A stretch of DNA of 64,000 nucleotides from an uncultured Eubacteriales bacterium (GCA_900548625.1 URLO01000002.1:1-64000); one strand, 5' to 3'; positions 44,388 through 53,094 are shown, counted from the first letter of the stretch. Notes: generated by a model from the letters alone, not told the origin. A program made the numbers and translations.

Positions 44388-44663
44388 ACCCTGCGAGGCT
44401 TTTTGACAGACTCTCAAACGCGAACCGCGGGGCTGGGTTCGCGTTTGAAAAGGCTGCGCCCGCCTACGCGCATAATTTGTGCGCTGTCTGCGCACAAATT
44501 CCACACTTGCCGGGCGTTTTGTGTTTTGCCCGAGGCCGCAGCGTTTAGAAAAAGTGCCGGTGGCACTTTTTTAGCGCAGGCCGAAGCGGCTATGCCGCGA
44601 GGGGAAACCACGTGGGGAGCATCGCCTGCGGGCGCGAACTCTACGAGGTTTTTTGACAGTCTG
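44388..44663. repeat. Modular intergenic repeat, copy 5 (long form)
   Basis: About 276 bp matching the reverse complement of 48203-48483 almost throughout. It includes GCGCATAATTTGTGCGCTG, AAAAAGTGCC-n-GGCAC, GCTATGCCGCGAGGGG and the CTCTACGAGGTTTTTTGACA end. It begins at the 3' end of the TIGR04255 gene. There is no coding potential in common between copies. Confidence 0.85.
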
Positions 44664-44736
44664 GGCAGTCCCATCCGGGACTGCCCTTTTGCACTTGGAA
44701 ATTGGCGCGCCGCGTGATATGCTATAGGTGTATCTG

Positions 44737-44894
44737 ATACTAAAACCTGTTTGAAATCTTTAAAAGATTTCTGAGGATAAATTGTGCCAGAAAAGGCAGA
44801 TGACGCAGCTGGGCGGTTGCCCAGGAAGGAAGATAACGCATTCTGGCGCAATTTAGGCCAGAAAGCATGGAAGATTTTAATCAGGTTTTAGTAT
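44737..44894. mobile_element. MITE with 24-bp terminal inverted repeats
   Basis: A 158-bp element. Both ends read ATACTAAAACCTG inward, and the match extends to 24 bp with two mismatches. Inside, AAATTGTGCCAGAA and TTCTGGCGCAATTT form a second inverted pair, so the whole element can fold. No ORF. The parent transposase is not in the window. No clear target duplication was seen. Confidence 0.75.
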
Positions 44895-45069
44895 GAAAAC
44901 TCCCAACGCACCCGGACAGCGGGCCTTTTCACGCCGTGCCGCGTCATTTTTTCTTGAAATACGTCAGTATTCCTGCGAAAAAATGTCTTGCACAGCGCGA
45001 GAATTCCTCGCTGCCGGTCACATCTTCAGTTTTCAGATACACCCTAGAAAAATGAGAAGGAGGCTCTCT

Positions 45070-46422
45070 ATGGCTGCGCACTCTGTCAGCAGCGAGGCTC
45101 AGCACGCGCGTATGCTGCAAACGCCGATCCCGAAGCTCATTGTCTCGCTCGCCATTCCGACGCTCATCACCCAGCTCATCTCCGTATTCTATAACACCGC
45201 CGACACCTTTTTCGTCTCCAAGCTCTCCACAAGCGCCGCCGCTGCGGTCGGCGTTGTGTTTTCACTCATGTCTATCATTCAGGCCCTCGGCTTCGGCATC
45301 GGCATGGGCTGCGGCTCGATCATCAGCCGCAGTCTCGGCAGCCGGGATAACGAGCGTGCCGTCCAGACCGCAAGCAGCGGCTTTGTTTTTGCGGCGTTCG
45401 CGGGGCTTCTGCTCTGCGTGACGGGCCTGAGCTTTCTGCGGCCGCTCATGCGCCTGCTTGGCTCTACCGAAACGATCCTGCCCTATTCCGAGAGCTATGC
45501 GCGCATCATTCTCCTCGCCGCGCCGTTCATGTGCGCGTCCTTCGTCCTGAACAACACCCTCCGCTCCGAGGGGGAGGCCACGCTTTCGATGGTCGGCATC
45601 TGCACCGGCGGCCTTCTGAACGTCGCGCTGGACCCGCTGTTCATCTTTGTGCTGGACATGGGCATTGCGGGCGCGGCGCTCGCGACGGCGCTGAGCCAGC
45701 TCGTGAGCTTTTTCATCCTCGGGAGCTTTTTCCTGCGCAAGCGCAGCATCGTCCGCATCCACATGCGCGCCGTGAGCAAAAGTCCGCGCGTATACGGCCA
45801 CATCCTGCTGATCGGCCTGCCGACGATCTTCCGGCAGGGCTTTGCGAGCCTCTCGTCCGCACTGCTCAACAACGCCGCCGCCGTCTACTCCGACGCCGCC
45901 GTTGCCGCTGTCACGATCTCGAACAAGGTCTATCTCCTGATGCGCTCGGTCGTCCTCGGCATCGGTCAGGGCTTCCAGCCCGTTGCAGGCTACAACTTCG
46001 GCGCAGGCGACAAGCGGCGCACGCGGCAGGCGTTCTGGTTCTCTACGCTGGTCGGCACCATCGTCTGCATCGCCGGAGCCATCGTCATTTCGCTGTTTCC
46101 CGCGCAGATCATGGCGTTTTTCCGCGATGATGCGGATGTGATGCAGATCGGCTGTCAGGCGCTTCTGTTCGCGTGCGCGGTCATGCCGTTCATGGCATAT
46201 TCCACGTATGTCAACCAGCTCTATCAGTGCCTCGGCTTCCATCAGGCGGCGACGCTTCTTGCAAGCTGCCGAAACGGCCTGTTTTTTGTGCCGCTGATCC
46301 TGGTGCTGCCGGGCCGGCTCGGGATCACCGGCGTGGAAATGAGCCAGCCCGCCGCCGATTTCCTGACGTTTTTGGTCTCCATTCCGTTTCAGATCTGGTT
46401 TTTCCGCCACAAGCTCCGTTAG
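45070..46422 (+). CDS. MATE family efflux transporter
   Basis: A 450-residue multidrug/toxin extrusion-type transporter with 12 predicted helices in two similar halves (IPTLITQLISVFYNTADTFF at the start; GLPTIFRQGFASLSSALLNN at the second half). It couples export to Na+ or H+; the substrate is unknown. ATG 45070 has AAGGAGG 6 bases upstream. The open frame upstream runs into the MITE and is not used. The 175 bases between the MITE and the gene contain no other feature I can name. Confidence 0.95.
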   Translation: MAAHSVSSEAQHARMLQTPIPKLIVSLAIPTLITQLISVFYNTADTFFVSKLSTSAAAAVGVVFSLMSIIQALGFGIGMGCGSIISRSLGSRDNERAVQTASSGFVFAAFAGLLLCVTGLSFLRPLMRLLGSTETILPYSESYARIILLAAPFMCASFVLNNTLRSEGEATLSMVGICTGGLLNVALDPLFIFVLDMGIAGAALATALSQLVSFFILGSFFLRKRSIVRIHMRAVSKSPRVYGHILLIGLPTIFRQGFASLSSALLNNAAAVYSDAAVAAVTISNKVYLLMRSVVLGIGQGFQPVAGYNFGAGDKRRTRQAFWFSTLVGTIVCIAGAIVISLFPAQIMAFFRDDADVMQIGCQALLFACAVMPFMAYSTYVNQLYQCLGFHQAATLLASCRNGLFFVPLILVLPGRLGITGVEMSQPAADFLTFLVSIPFQIWFFRHKLR

Positions 46423-46525
46423 TATAAGATGCTTTCAGCCGCATCTTCACTCCGATAAAGTAACATCGAATTAGTCGACTATAGTGATTTTGCATAAATT
46501 TCTTATATAATTTTTATCTATTCTA

Positions 46526-46554
46526 TTGATTTTTGCCAATGCCTCCTGTATACT
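46526..46554 (+). promoter_or_regulatory. Sigma-A promoter of hutH
   Basis: TTGATT (46526-46531), 17-bp spacer, TATACT (46549-46554), 35 bases before the start. Confidence 0.75.
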
Positions 46555-46589
46555 CATTTGTGAAAACAAAAAAATAAAGGAGCGAAACT

Positions 46590-48155
46590 ATGCTGCATCC
46601 GAATCTGATCAAACATGTCACTCTGGACGGACACAGCCTGACGCTGGAGTCCTTCATCGCTGTTGCACGCTTCGGCGCGTCCGTTGAGCTTTCTTCGGAG
46701 GCCATGCGCCTGATGGAGGAGTCCCGCGCACTGGCCGACCGCATTTCGCAGGAAGGCCGCGTTGCATACGGTATCACAACGGGTTTCGGCGAGTTCCAGA
46801 AGGTCGCCGTTGCCAAGGAGCTGTCCAATCAGCTTTCCACCAACCTGATCCTGAGCCATTGCACCGCCGCAGGCGAGCCGTACCCGAACGAAGTCGTGCG
46901 CGGCATGATGCTCCTGCGTGTCAACAACTTCTGTGCCGGTTACTCCGGCGTTCGTCCGCTGCTGGCGCAGATGCTGGTGCAGATGCTCAATAAGAACGTC
47001 GTTCCCGTCGTGCCGCAGAAGGGCTCGCTCGGCTCCTCCGGCGACCTGGCGCCGCTTGCGCACATGACGCTGCCGATGCTCGGCCTGGGCGAGGCTGTCT
47101 ACGAGGGCAAGCGCCTTTCCGGTGCGGAGGCCATGCGCCTTGCGGGGATCGAGACGCTCGATACCCTCGTCAGCAAGGAGGGCCTCGGCATGACCAACGG
47201 CACCTGCGCGATGACCTCGGTCGGCGCGGTGACGCTGTATGACGCGCTCTGCGCCGCGCAGCTTGCCGACATCATCAGCTCCATGACGCTGGAAGCGCTG
47301 ACCGGCCTGCGCAGCGCCTTTGACCCCAGAATCCACGCCGTCCGCGGCCAGAAGGGTCAGATCAAGGTCGCAGAGAACATGCGTATGCTCCTTGAGAACT
47401 CCGAGATCCTCGACCACTGCCAGCAGGACCGCGTGCAGGACGCCTACGCCCTGCGCTGCATCCCGCAGATCCACGGCGCATGCCGCGACGCATTGCAGTT
47501 TGTGCAGGAAAAGGTCGAGATCGAGCTCAACGCCGTCACGGACAACCCCCTGCTGTTCCTCGATGACGAGGCGGTCATCTCCGGCGGCAACTTCCACGGC
47601 GAGCCGATGGCGCTGCCGTTCGACCTGCTCGGCATCGCGATCTCCGAGCTGGCTGATGTCTCCGAGCGCCGCATCGAGCGCATGGTCAACGCCGCGCTCT
47701 CCAACGGCCTCACGCCGTTCCTGACCACGCAGGAGGGTCTCAACTCCGGCTTCATGATCGTGCAGTACGCGGCCGCCTCCATGGTCAGCGAGAACAAGAT
47801 CTACGCCCACCCGGCTTCTGTTGACTCCATCCCGTCCTCGGCCAACCAGGAGGACATCGTCTCCATGGGCACGACTGCCGCGCGCAAGGCCCGCATGATC
47901 CTTCAGAACACGCAGGACGTCCTCGCCGACGAGCTGCTGTGCGCCTGCCAGGCCATCGACATTCGCCGCCGCCTGAACACGCACGGCCAGGGCATCACGC
48001 CGCTGCATGAGGCGGTTCTGAGCCTCGTGCGTGAGACGGTCCCGTTCTACGAGATCGACCGCGAGATCTGGCCGGATCTGCGCAGCGTGGAGAAGATCAT
48101 CCGCTCCGACAGCATCCTGAGCCTCGCCGAAAAGCATCTGCCCAACTTCGGCTGA
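46590..48155 (+). CDS. hutH: Histidine ammonia-lyase
   Basis: A 521-residue MIO-dependent ammonia-lyase that would convert histidine to urocanate. Catalytic Tyr is Y60 in AYGITTGFG. The MIO tripeptide is S149-S150-G151 in GSLGSSGDLAPLAH, where Ala-Ser-Gly is usual. VQDAYALRCIPQIHGA supports HAL over the Phe/Tyr lyases. AAAGGAG precedes ATG 46590. No hutU, hutI or formimidoyl-glutamate gene is adjacent, so it is an orphan; its end product glutamate would feed the methylaspartate cluster. Confidence 0.9.
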   Translation: MLHPNLIKHVTLDGHSLTLESFIAVARFGASVELSSEAMRLMEESRALADRISQEGRVAYGITTGFGEFQKVAVAKELSNQLSTNLILSHCTAAGEPYPNEVVRGMMLLRVNNFCAGYSGVRPLLAQMLVQMLNKNVVPVVPQKGSLGSSGDLAPLAHMTLPMLGLGEAVYEGKRLSGAEAMRLAGIETLDTLVSKEGLGMTNGTCAMTSVGAVTLYDALCAAQLADIISSMTLEALTGLRSAFDPRIHAVRGQKGQIKVAENMRMLLENSEILDHCQQDRVQDAYALRCIPQIHGACRDALQFVQEKVEIELNAVTDNPLLFLDDEAVISGGNFHGEPMALPFDLLGIAISELADVSERRIERMVNAALSNGLTPFLTTQEGLNSGFMIVQYAAASMVSENKIYAHPASVDSIPSSANQEDIVSMGTTAARKARMILQNTQDVLADELLCACQAIDIRRRLNTHGQGITPLHEAVLSLVRETVPFYEIDREIWPDLRSVEKIIRSDSILSLAEKHLPNFG

Positions 48156-48171
48156 TCGAAAATGCATACAA

Positions 48172-48200
48172 AAGGCGCTGCCCGTCAGGGCGGCGCCTTT
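48172..48200 (+). terminator. hutH terminator
   Basis: A stem AAAGGCGC-tg-CCC / GGG-cg-GCGCCTTT with a 4-base loop, 17 bases past the stop. Confidence 0.8.
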
Positions 48201-48202
48201 CG

Positions 48203-48483
48203 CGCTTGTCAAAAAACCTCGTAGAGTTCGCGCCCGCAGGCGATGCGCCCCACGTGGTTCCCCCTCGCGGCATAGCCGCTTCGGCCTGCGCTAAAAAAGT
48301 GCCACTGGCACTTTTTCTGAACGCTGCGGCATCGGACAAAACACGAAACACCCGGCAAGTGTGGAATTTGTGCGCAAGCAGCGCACAAATTATGCGCGCC
48401 GCCGGGTGCGGTCTTTTCAAACGCGAACCAAGCCCCGCGGTTCGCGTTTGAGAGCGTGTCAAAATGACTATTTTGACACGCTT
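48203..48483. repeat. Modular intergenic repeat, copy 6 (long form, inverted)
   Basis: About 280 bp, the reverse complement of the 44.4-kb copy with scattered substitutions. It sits between convergent hutH and mgtE. Its right end is the variant hairpin GCGTGTCAAAAT / ATTTTGACACGC, where both arms have changed together relative to GCTTGTCAAAAA in other copies. Confidence 0.85.
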
Positions 48484-48484
48484 A

Positions 48485-48515
48485 AAATGCCCGTACCGGA
48501 CGGTACGGGCATTTG
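48485..48515 (-). terminator. mgtE terminator
   Basis: A 10-bp stem GCCCGTACCG / CGGTACGGGC followed on the minus strand by ATTTTAA, directly at the mgtE 3' end. Confidence 0.8.
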
Positions 48516-48520
48516 ATCGT

Positions 48521-49897
48521 TTATATGGGCAGGATCGAGGTCGCGAACGCGAAGTACACCAGCAGAGACAAAAAGTCAACGATGGTGGTGATGATCGGGG
48601 AGGCCATGACCGCCGGGTCAAAACCGAGCTTCTTGGCAAGCAGCGGAAGCGTCGAGCCGACCATTTTTGCAAGACAGACCGTCACGGCCATCGTGACGCA
48701 GACCACAAAGGCGACCATGTAGGTGACGCTCTCGCTTTTGAGCAGGAGCATGTCCACAAGGACGATCTTTGCAAAGCACGCCACCGCCAGACAGATGCCG
48801 CAGAGGACGGAGACACGGATCTCCTTCCAGACGACGCGGCCGATGTCGCGGAACTGGATCTCGTTCAGGCTGATGCCGCGGATGATCGAGACGCACGCCT
48901 GCGAGCCGGAGTTGCCGCCTGTATCCATCAGCATCGGGATGAACGCCGTCAGGCACGGCAGGTACGCGAGCGCGTTTTCAAAGCGCGTGATGACAAGGCC
49001 GGTCAGCGTCGCGGACACCATGAGCAGCAGCAGCCACGGGATGCGGTTTTTCCAGATCTCGATCGGCGTGGAGCGCATGTACGGGTGCTCGGACGGGAGC
49101 ATAGCCGCCATCTTTTCCATGTCCTCGGTCGTCTCGTCCTCCATGACGTCCATCGCGTCGTCGAAGGTGATGATGCCGACCAGCCGGTTCTCGGTGTCCA
49201 CGACCGGCAGGGCAAGGAAGTTGTATTTGGAGAACATCTGCGCGACCTGCTCCTGATCGTCGAGCGTGTTGACCGAAATGACATGCTCAAGCATGATCGA
49301 TTCGATCGTGGCCGCGTCATCCTCGCACAAAAGCAGATCCTTGACCGTGACAAGGCCGATCAGCTTGCGCCCGCGGGTGACATAGCAGGTGTAGATGGTC
49401 TCTTTGTCGATGCCGGTACGGCGGATGCGGAGGATGGCTTCCTCCACCGTCATATTCGGCCGCAGGGACACATATTCCGTCGTCATGATGGAGCCGGCGG
49501 AGTTTTCGGGGTAGCGCAGGATCTCATTGATCTGCTTGCGCATTTCCGGCTCAGCCTGCGCGAGGATACGCTGGACGACGTTTGCCGGCATTTCCTCGAC
49601 AATATCGACTGCGTCATCGACGTACAGCTCGTCGATGACCTCCTTCAGCTCCGAGTCGGAAAAGCCGCGGATGAGAAGCTCCTGAAGCTCCGGCGCCATC
49701 TCGACAAATGCCTCCGCCGCCAGCTCCTTCGGCAAAAGCCGGAACAGCAGCGGAAGCCGCGCCTCGTCTACGTCCTCAAACACGGCGGCGATGTCTGCGG
49801 GGTTCATGGTGTTGAACAGATCCCGCAGTGAGTAATACCGCTTTTCCTCAAGCAGCTTGAGGAGGGTATCCCTCAGGGAAAATTGTAATTCTGCCAT
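48521..49897 (-). CDS. mgtE: Magnesium transporter MgtE
   Basis: A 458-residue Mg2+ channel. An N domain of acidic helical repeats (about 20-130, MNPADIAAVFEDVDEA) precedes two CBS domains (about 135-255) that sense Mg2+. The membrane part from about 285 has five helices with the pore motif region TGGNSGSQA. AGGAGG precedes the ATG. The gene has a leader of about 200 bases with a consensus promoter, a small ORF and long-range pairing, suggesting control at the RNA level. Confidence 0.96.
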   Translation of the reverse strand: MAELQFSLRDTLLKLLEEKRYYSLRDLFNTMNPADIAAVFEDVDEARLPLLFRLLPKELAAEAFVEMAPELQELLIRGFSDSELKEVIDELYVDDAVDIVEEMPANVVQRILAQAEPEMRKQINEILRYPENSAGSIMTTEYVSLRPNMTVEEAILRIRRTGIDKETIYTCYVTRGRKLIGLVTVKDLLLCEDDAATIESIMLEHVISVNTLDDQEQVAQMFSKYNFLALPVVDTENRLVGIITFDDAMDVMEDETTEDMEKMAAMLPSEHPYMRSTPIEIWKNRIPWLLLLMVSATLTGLVITRFENALAYLPCLTAFIPMLMDTGGNSGSQACVSIIRGISLNEIQFRDIGRVVWKEIRVSVLCGICLAVACFAKIVLVDMLLLKSESVTYMVAFVVCVTMAVTVCLAKMVGSTLPLLAKKLGFDPAVMASPIITTIVDFLSLLVYFAFATSILPI

Positions 49898-49923
49898 AAG
49901 CCTTTCCTCCTAAAAATGTGATA

Positions 49924-50030
49924 GGAAGTAAGGGCAACGGACAGGCATATCAGCAGCAGGGAGACAGAGCGCATGAAGGCGGCTCGCTCCCGGGACAACT
50001 TCGGCCTGCCGATGTGCCGTTACTACTTCC
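49924..50030 (-). promoter_or_regulatory. Structured mgtE leader
   Basis: On the minus strand GGAAGTA (50024-50030) and AACGG (50017-50021) can pair with TACTTCC (49924-49930) and CCGTT (49936-49940), closing a roughly 100-base domain upstream of mgtE. I do not see the conserved M-box sequence, so this is not called as that riboswitch. The pairing overlaps the start of a small ORF. Confidence 0.45.
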
Positions 50031-50039
50031 TGCGTCCAT
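49950..50039 (-). CDS. Possible 29-residue leader peptide of mgtE
   Basis: ATG 50039 has AGGAGGG exactly 7 bases upstream and opens a 29-codon frame ending TGA at 49950, 52 bases before mgtE. The product is small and Cys/Ser/Pro-rich, with CPGSEPP in the middle and a CC end, and no known domain. Translating it would open the leader pairing. An acidic/Pro run recalls the MgtL-type leaders that sense Mg2+ through ribosome stability, but that is analogy only. Confidence 0.45.
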   Translation of the reverse strand: MDAGSSNGTSAGRSCPGSEPPSCALSPCC

Positions 50040-50108
50040 CTGTTTTCCCTCCTTTATGTGATCAGATCGGACGTCGCTGCCGCGTTTGCGCGGAAACGAA
50101 CATTCTTT

Positions 50109-50137
50109 ATTTTATGCGCTGAATACGGCTTTGTCAA
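50109..50137 (-). promoter_or_regulatory. Sigma-A promoter of mgtE
   Basis: On the minus strand TTGACA (50132-50137), 17-bp spacer, TAAAAT (50109-50114). Predicted leader length is about 200 bases. Confidence 0.85.
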
Positions 50138-50241
50138 CCGAAAAACCGGGCTTTTTCTTTTTCCGTGCGGCGGGATTCCATTTGTACCGGCGATGTGATA
50201 AAATGTCGGAAGGAAGCTATTTGCGGAGGGCAGTTTTTGAT

Positions 50242-51408
50242 ATGACAACGGAAAGACTCTATTATCAGGATTCCCATTTGCGGGAATTTGATGCGCAGGT
50301 GCTCGCCTGCGCGCCGGGAAAGCACGGCTTTGACGTGGTGCTCGACCGGACGGCGTTTTATCCCGAGGGCGGCGGCCAGCCGGGCGACACAGGGACGCTT
50401 GGCGGCGTGTCCGTTACCGATACCCATGAGCGGGACGGCGAGATCGTCCACTACTGCGAGCAGCCGCTCACACCGGGGACGCATGTCCGCGGCGTGCTGA
50501 ACTGGCAGCGGCGCTTTGACCTCATGCAGCAGCACAGCGGCGAGCATCTTGTCAGCGGCATCATCCACCGCCGCTTCGGCTATGACAATGTGGGCTTCCA
50601 CATGGGCGCCGAGATGATCACCATTGACCTTTCGGGTCTGCTCACCCCGGAGCAGCTTCGCGAGGTCGAGCGGGAGGCAAACGAGGCCGTCTGCCGAAAC
50701 CTTCCGGTCGAGATCACATATCCGGACGCCGAGACGCTCCGCACCATCCCGTATCGCAGCAAAAAGGAGCTGACGGGCGAGGTGCGCATCGTGACCTTCC
50801 CGGGCGTGGACATCTGCGCCTGCTGCGGCACGCATGTCAAGGCGACCGGAGAGATCGGCCTGATCAAGATTTTCACCTGTGAAAAATTCCACGAGGGCGT
50901 GCGGCTGGAGATGCTCTGCGGGCGGCGCGCGCTGGAATATCTGAACGGGGTCTATGCCCAGAACCGGCAGGTCTCGGGGCTGCTTTCGGCAAAGCCGCTG
51001 GAGACGGCGGACGGCGTGCGCCGCACGCTCGATGAGCTTTCGCGGCAGAAGCTCCGCGCGGGCGCGCTGGAGGCGCGGCTGATCGAGATGCAGGCGGATG
51101 GCTACCGGGACGCAGGGGATGTGCTGCTGTTTGAAGACGGGCTTTCGCCCGACTCCCTGCGGCGGCTTGCAGACGCCGTCACGACCCGCTGCGGCGGGCG
51201 CTGCGCGTGCTTCTCCGGCTCGGATGCGGAGGGCTACAAATACTGCGTCGGGCAGACCGGCGGCGATCTGCGGGCGCTGACGAAGGCGCTCAACGCGGCG
51301 CTTCACGGCAGAGGCGGCGGAAAGCCGTTCTTCGTGCAGGGCTCGGTGCAGGCCTCGCGCCGCGAGATCGAGGCATTTTTTAAGGAAAGTGAGGAAGAAA
51401 CGCGATGA
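50242..51408 (+). CDS. Alanyl-tRNA editing protein AlaX-type (long form)
   Basis: A 388-residue homologue of the AlaRS editing domain plus a DHHA1-like C-terminal part. It would hydrolyse Ser- or Gly-tRNAAla. Zn ligands are visible in HSGEH (residues about 100-104) and CACCGTHV. FYPEGGGQPGDTG is the conserved editing-domain N-terminus. ATG 50242 follows a GGAGGG at 10-base distance. It overlaps nudC by ATGA. An extended -10 (TGATAAAAT) occurs about 45 bases upstream. Confidence 0.92.
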   Translation: MTTERLYYQDSHLREFDAQVLACAPGKHGFDVVLDRTAFYPEGGGQPGDTGTLGGVSVTDTHERDGEIVHYCEQPLTPGTHVRGVLNWQRRFDLMQQHSGEHLVSGIIHRRFGYDNVGFHMGAEMITIDLSGLLTPEQLREVEREANEAVCRNLPVEITYPDAETLRTIPYRSKKELTGEVRIVTFPGVDICACCGTHVKATGEIGLIKIFTCEKFHEGVRLEMLCGRRALEYLNGVYAQNRQVSGLLSAKPLETADGVRRTLDELSRQKLRAGALEARLIEMQADGYRDAGDVLLFEDGLSPDSLRRLADAVTTRCGGRCACFSGSDAEGYKYCVGQTGGDLRALTKALNAALHGRGGGKPFFVQGSVQASRREIEAFFKESEEETR

Positions 51409-52229
51409 TCCAGGACATTGCACCGCATATCTATCACAATGAAATGTCGTGGCAGTCGCCGCGCGGGAACGACCTCGTTCTGCTGTTTTCCAAAAACGGC
51501 GAGGTATGCGCCCAGAACCGTGAGGGGCGGCTGCACCTGCCGACGGTCCTTGAGGCCGCGCTTGCGCCCGAGGCGCTGCAATATCTGTTTTCCATCGACC
51601 GGCAGGCGTTTTACCTCGCCGACGCGCCGGATACGCTGCCGGACGGCTGGGAGTTTTTCTCCACCGGAGCGCTGCGCCGCTGTGTGGCGGACGAGGCGAT
51701 GTTTGCCTGCGCCGCCGCTGGAAGCCTCTGGCGCTGGTACCGGGGGACGCGTTTTTGCGGCCGGTGCGGCGGCACGCTGGAAAAGAGCCGCACGGAGCGG
51801 GCGATGGTCTGCCCCGCGTGCGGGAATGTGATCTATCCGAAGATCTGCCCTGCCATCATCGCCGCCGTCCATGACGGAGAGCGGCTGGTGCTCACGCGCT
51901 ACCGCGACCGCCCCTTTAAGAACCTTGCGCTGATCGCGGGCTTCAACGAGATCGGCGAGTCGATCGAGGAGACGGTTCGCCGCGAGGTTTTGGAGGAGAC
52001 GGGCCTGCATGTGAAAAATCTGCGCTTTTACAAGTCCCAGCCGTGGGTCTTTACCGATTCGCTCCTGTTCGGCTTCTTCGCCGAGCTGGACGGCAGCGAC
52101 AAGATCACCGTGCAGGAGGACGAGCTGGCAGAGGCCGGGTGGTATCTGCGGGAGGAGCTTCCGGAGGACACGACGCACATCAGCCTGACGGCGGAGATGA
52201 TCGAGCAGTTCCGCCTCGGGCGCGTCTGA
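51405..52229 (+). CDS. nudC: NAD(+) diphosphatase / NUDIX NudC family
   Basis: A 274-residue NudC-type enzyme hydrolysing NAD(H), and in other bacteria removing NAD caps from RNA. A Zn ribbon (CGRCGG...CPACG, about residues 117-140) precedes the Nudix box GFNEIGESIEETVRREVLEETG and the NADH-specific SQPWVFTDSLL. It overlaps AlaX by 4 bases. Length and domain order match NudC. Confidence 0.94.
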   Translation: MIQDIAPHIYHNEMSWQSPRGNDLVLLFSKNGEVCAQNREGRLHLPTVLEAALAPEALQYLFSIDRQAFYLADAPDTLPDGWEFFSTGALRRCVADEAMFACAAAGSLWRWYRGTRFCGRCGGTLEKSRTERAMVCPACGNVIYPKICPAIIAAVHDGERLVLTRYRDRPFKNLALIAGFNEIGESIEETVRREVLEETGLHVKNLRFYKSQPWVFTDSLLFGFFAELDGSDKITVQEDELAEAGWYLREELPEDTTHISLTAEMIEQFRLGRV

Positions 52230-52329
52230 GGGCGCGAATGTAAATAAATTTAGAACTTTTCGGCAGCGGCTTTTCTTTTCCCGAACGCTGTTGTAAGATA
52301 GATGCAGAAAAAAGCTGGGAGGCACGAAC

Positions 52330-52659
52330 ATGAAGGAAAACGAACAGGAACGTCCGGTGGAGCGGACAGAGCCTGCATCGCAGACCGGCAAAAAGAGCGG
52401 GGCCGACTCCCCGCAGGAACGTCTGCGGCGGAACATCCTGCATCTGGTGGCCGGCGCGTATTTGCTGTATCTGACGTACCGGCTGGGCTCGCGGTTTGTC
52501 ACGGAGATCGGCACGATCGGCTGGAACGGAGATATGATCCTGTCTCTCGTGGGGGCGGTCGTATTTCTGCTGACGGGCGGATTTCTGCTCGTCACGTGCA
52601 TCCTCAGGATCCGGCGCGAGCACACGCAGGACAAGAACGCGCCCTCGGAGGAACGGTAA
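52330..52659 (+). CDS. Small membrane protein, unknown function
   Basis: A 109-residue protein with a charged N-terminal 38 residues and two predicted membrane helices (about 40-58 and 73-93) with a basic end. I do not recognise a family. GGGAGG precedes ATG 52330. The next gene starts at the base after its stop, so the two are coupled and may act together. Confidence 0.75.
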   Translation: MKENEQERPVERTEPASQTGKKSGADSPQERLRRNILHLVAGAYLLYLTYRLGSRFVTEIGTIGWNGDMILSLVGAVVFLLTGGFLLVTCILRIRREHTQDKNAPSEER

Positions 52660-53019
52660 ATGGATTTTGAATTGATGATGAGCCTGTTTGCGCTGGGCTG
52701 CGGAGGCTACTGCGCGTACACATGGCTCAAGCTTATGATCGGAAAACGTCTTTTTAAGAACTCGCTGCTGGTTCCGAGCGACAAAAGGCCCGAGGACTGC
52801 ACCGACGAGTCCGCCTATATCCGCTATATCCGGCCGAGCCTTGGGGTGCTGTCGGTCGTGACGGTGGCATACGGCGCATTTTTTACGATCAGCGACATGA
52901 TGCCGGCGCCGCTGGTGCCGTATCCGTGGAGTCTGGTCCCGGTCGCCGTCGTGATGGCGGCGCTGGTGTGGTACGCCGTGATGAACGGCAAGGCAAACCG
53001 TACCTTTTTCGGAGGCTGA
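52660..53019 (+). CDS. Small membrane protein, unknown function
   Basis: A 119-residue protein with three predicted helices (about 5-22, 68-86 and 92-110) and a conserved-looking hydrophilic loop SDKRPEDCTDESAYIRYIRP. No family is recognised. It abuts the preceding small membrane gene with GGAGGAACGG upstream, and codon use is like its neighbours. Confidence 0.75.
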   Translation: MDFELMMSLFALGCGGYCAYTWLKLMIGKRLFKNSLLVPSDKRPEDCTDESAYIRYIRPSLGVLSVVTVAYGAFFTISDMMPAPLVPYPWSLVPVAVVMAALVWYAVMNGKANRTFFGG

Positions 53020-53094
53020 TCTCAAACACAAAACGCCTCGGCTGTGATCGAAAGACAGATAACTTTCCGGCAGCCGAACAGGGCCCGCTGCCTG

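Noticed and set aside
44893..45069. Longer MATE protein beginning at the MITE end
   Set aside because: The extra 59 codons lack a ribosome site and family similarity; AAGGAGG precedes the ATG at 45070.
49898..50100. M-box (Mg2+) riboswitch before mgtE
   Set aside because: The position is right but I could not find the conserved M-box sequence blocks, so only a generic structured leader is reported. A covariance search would settle it.
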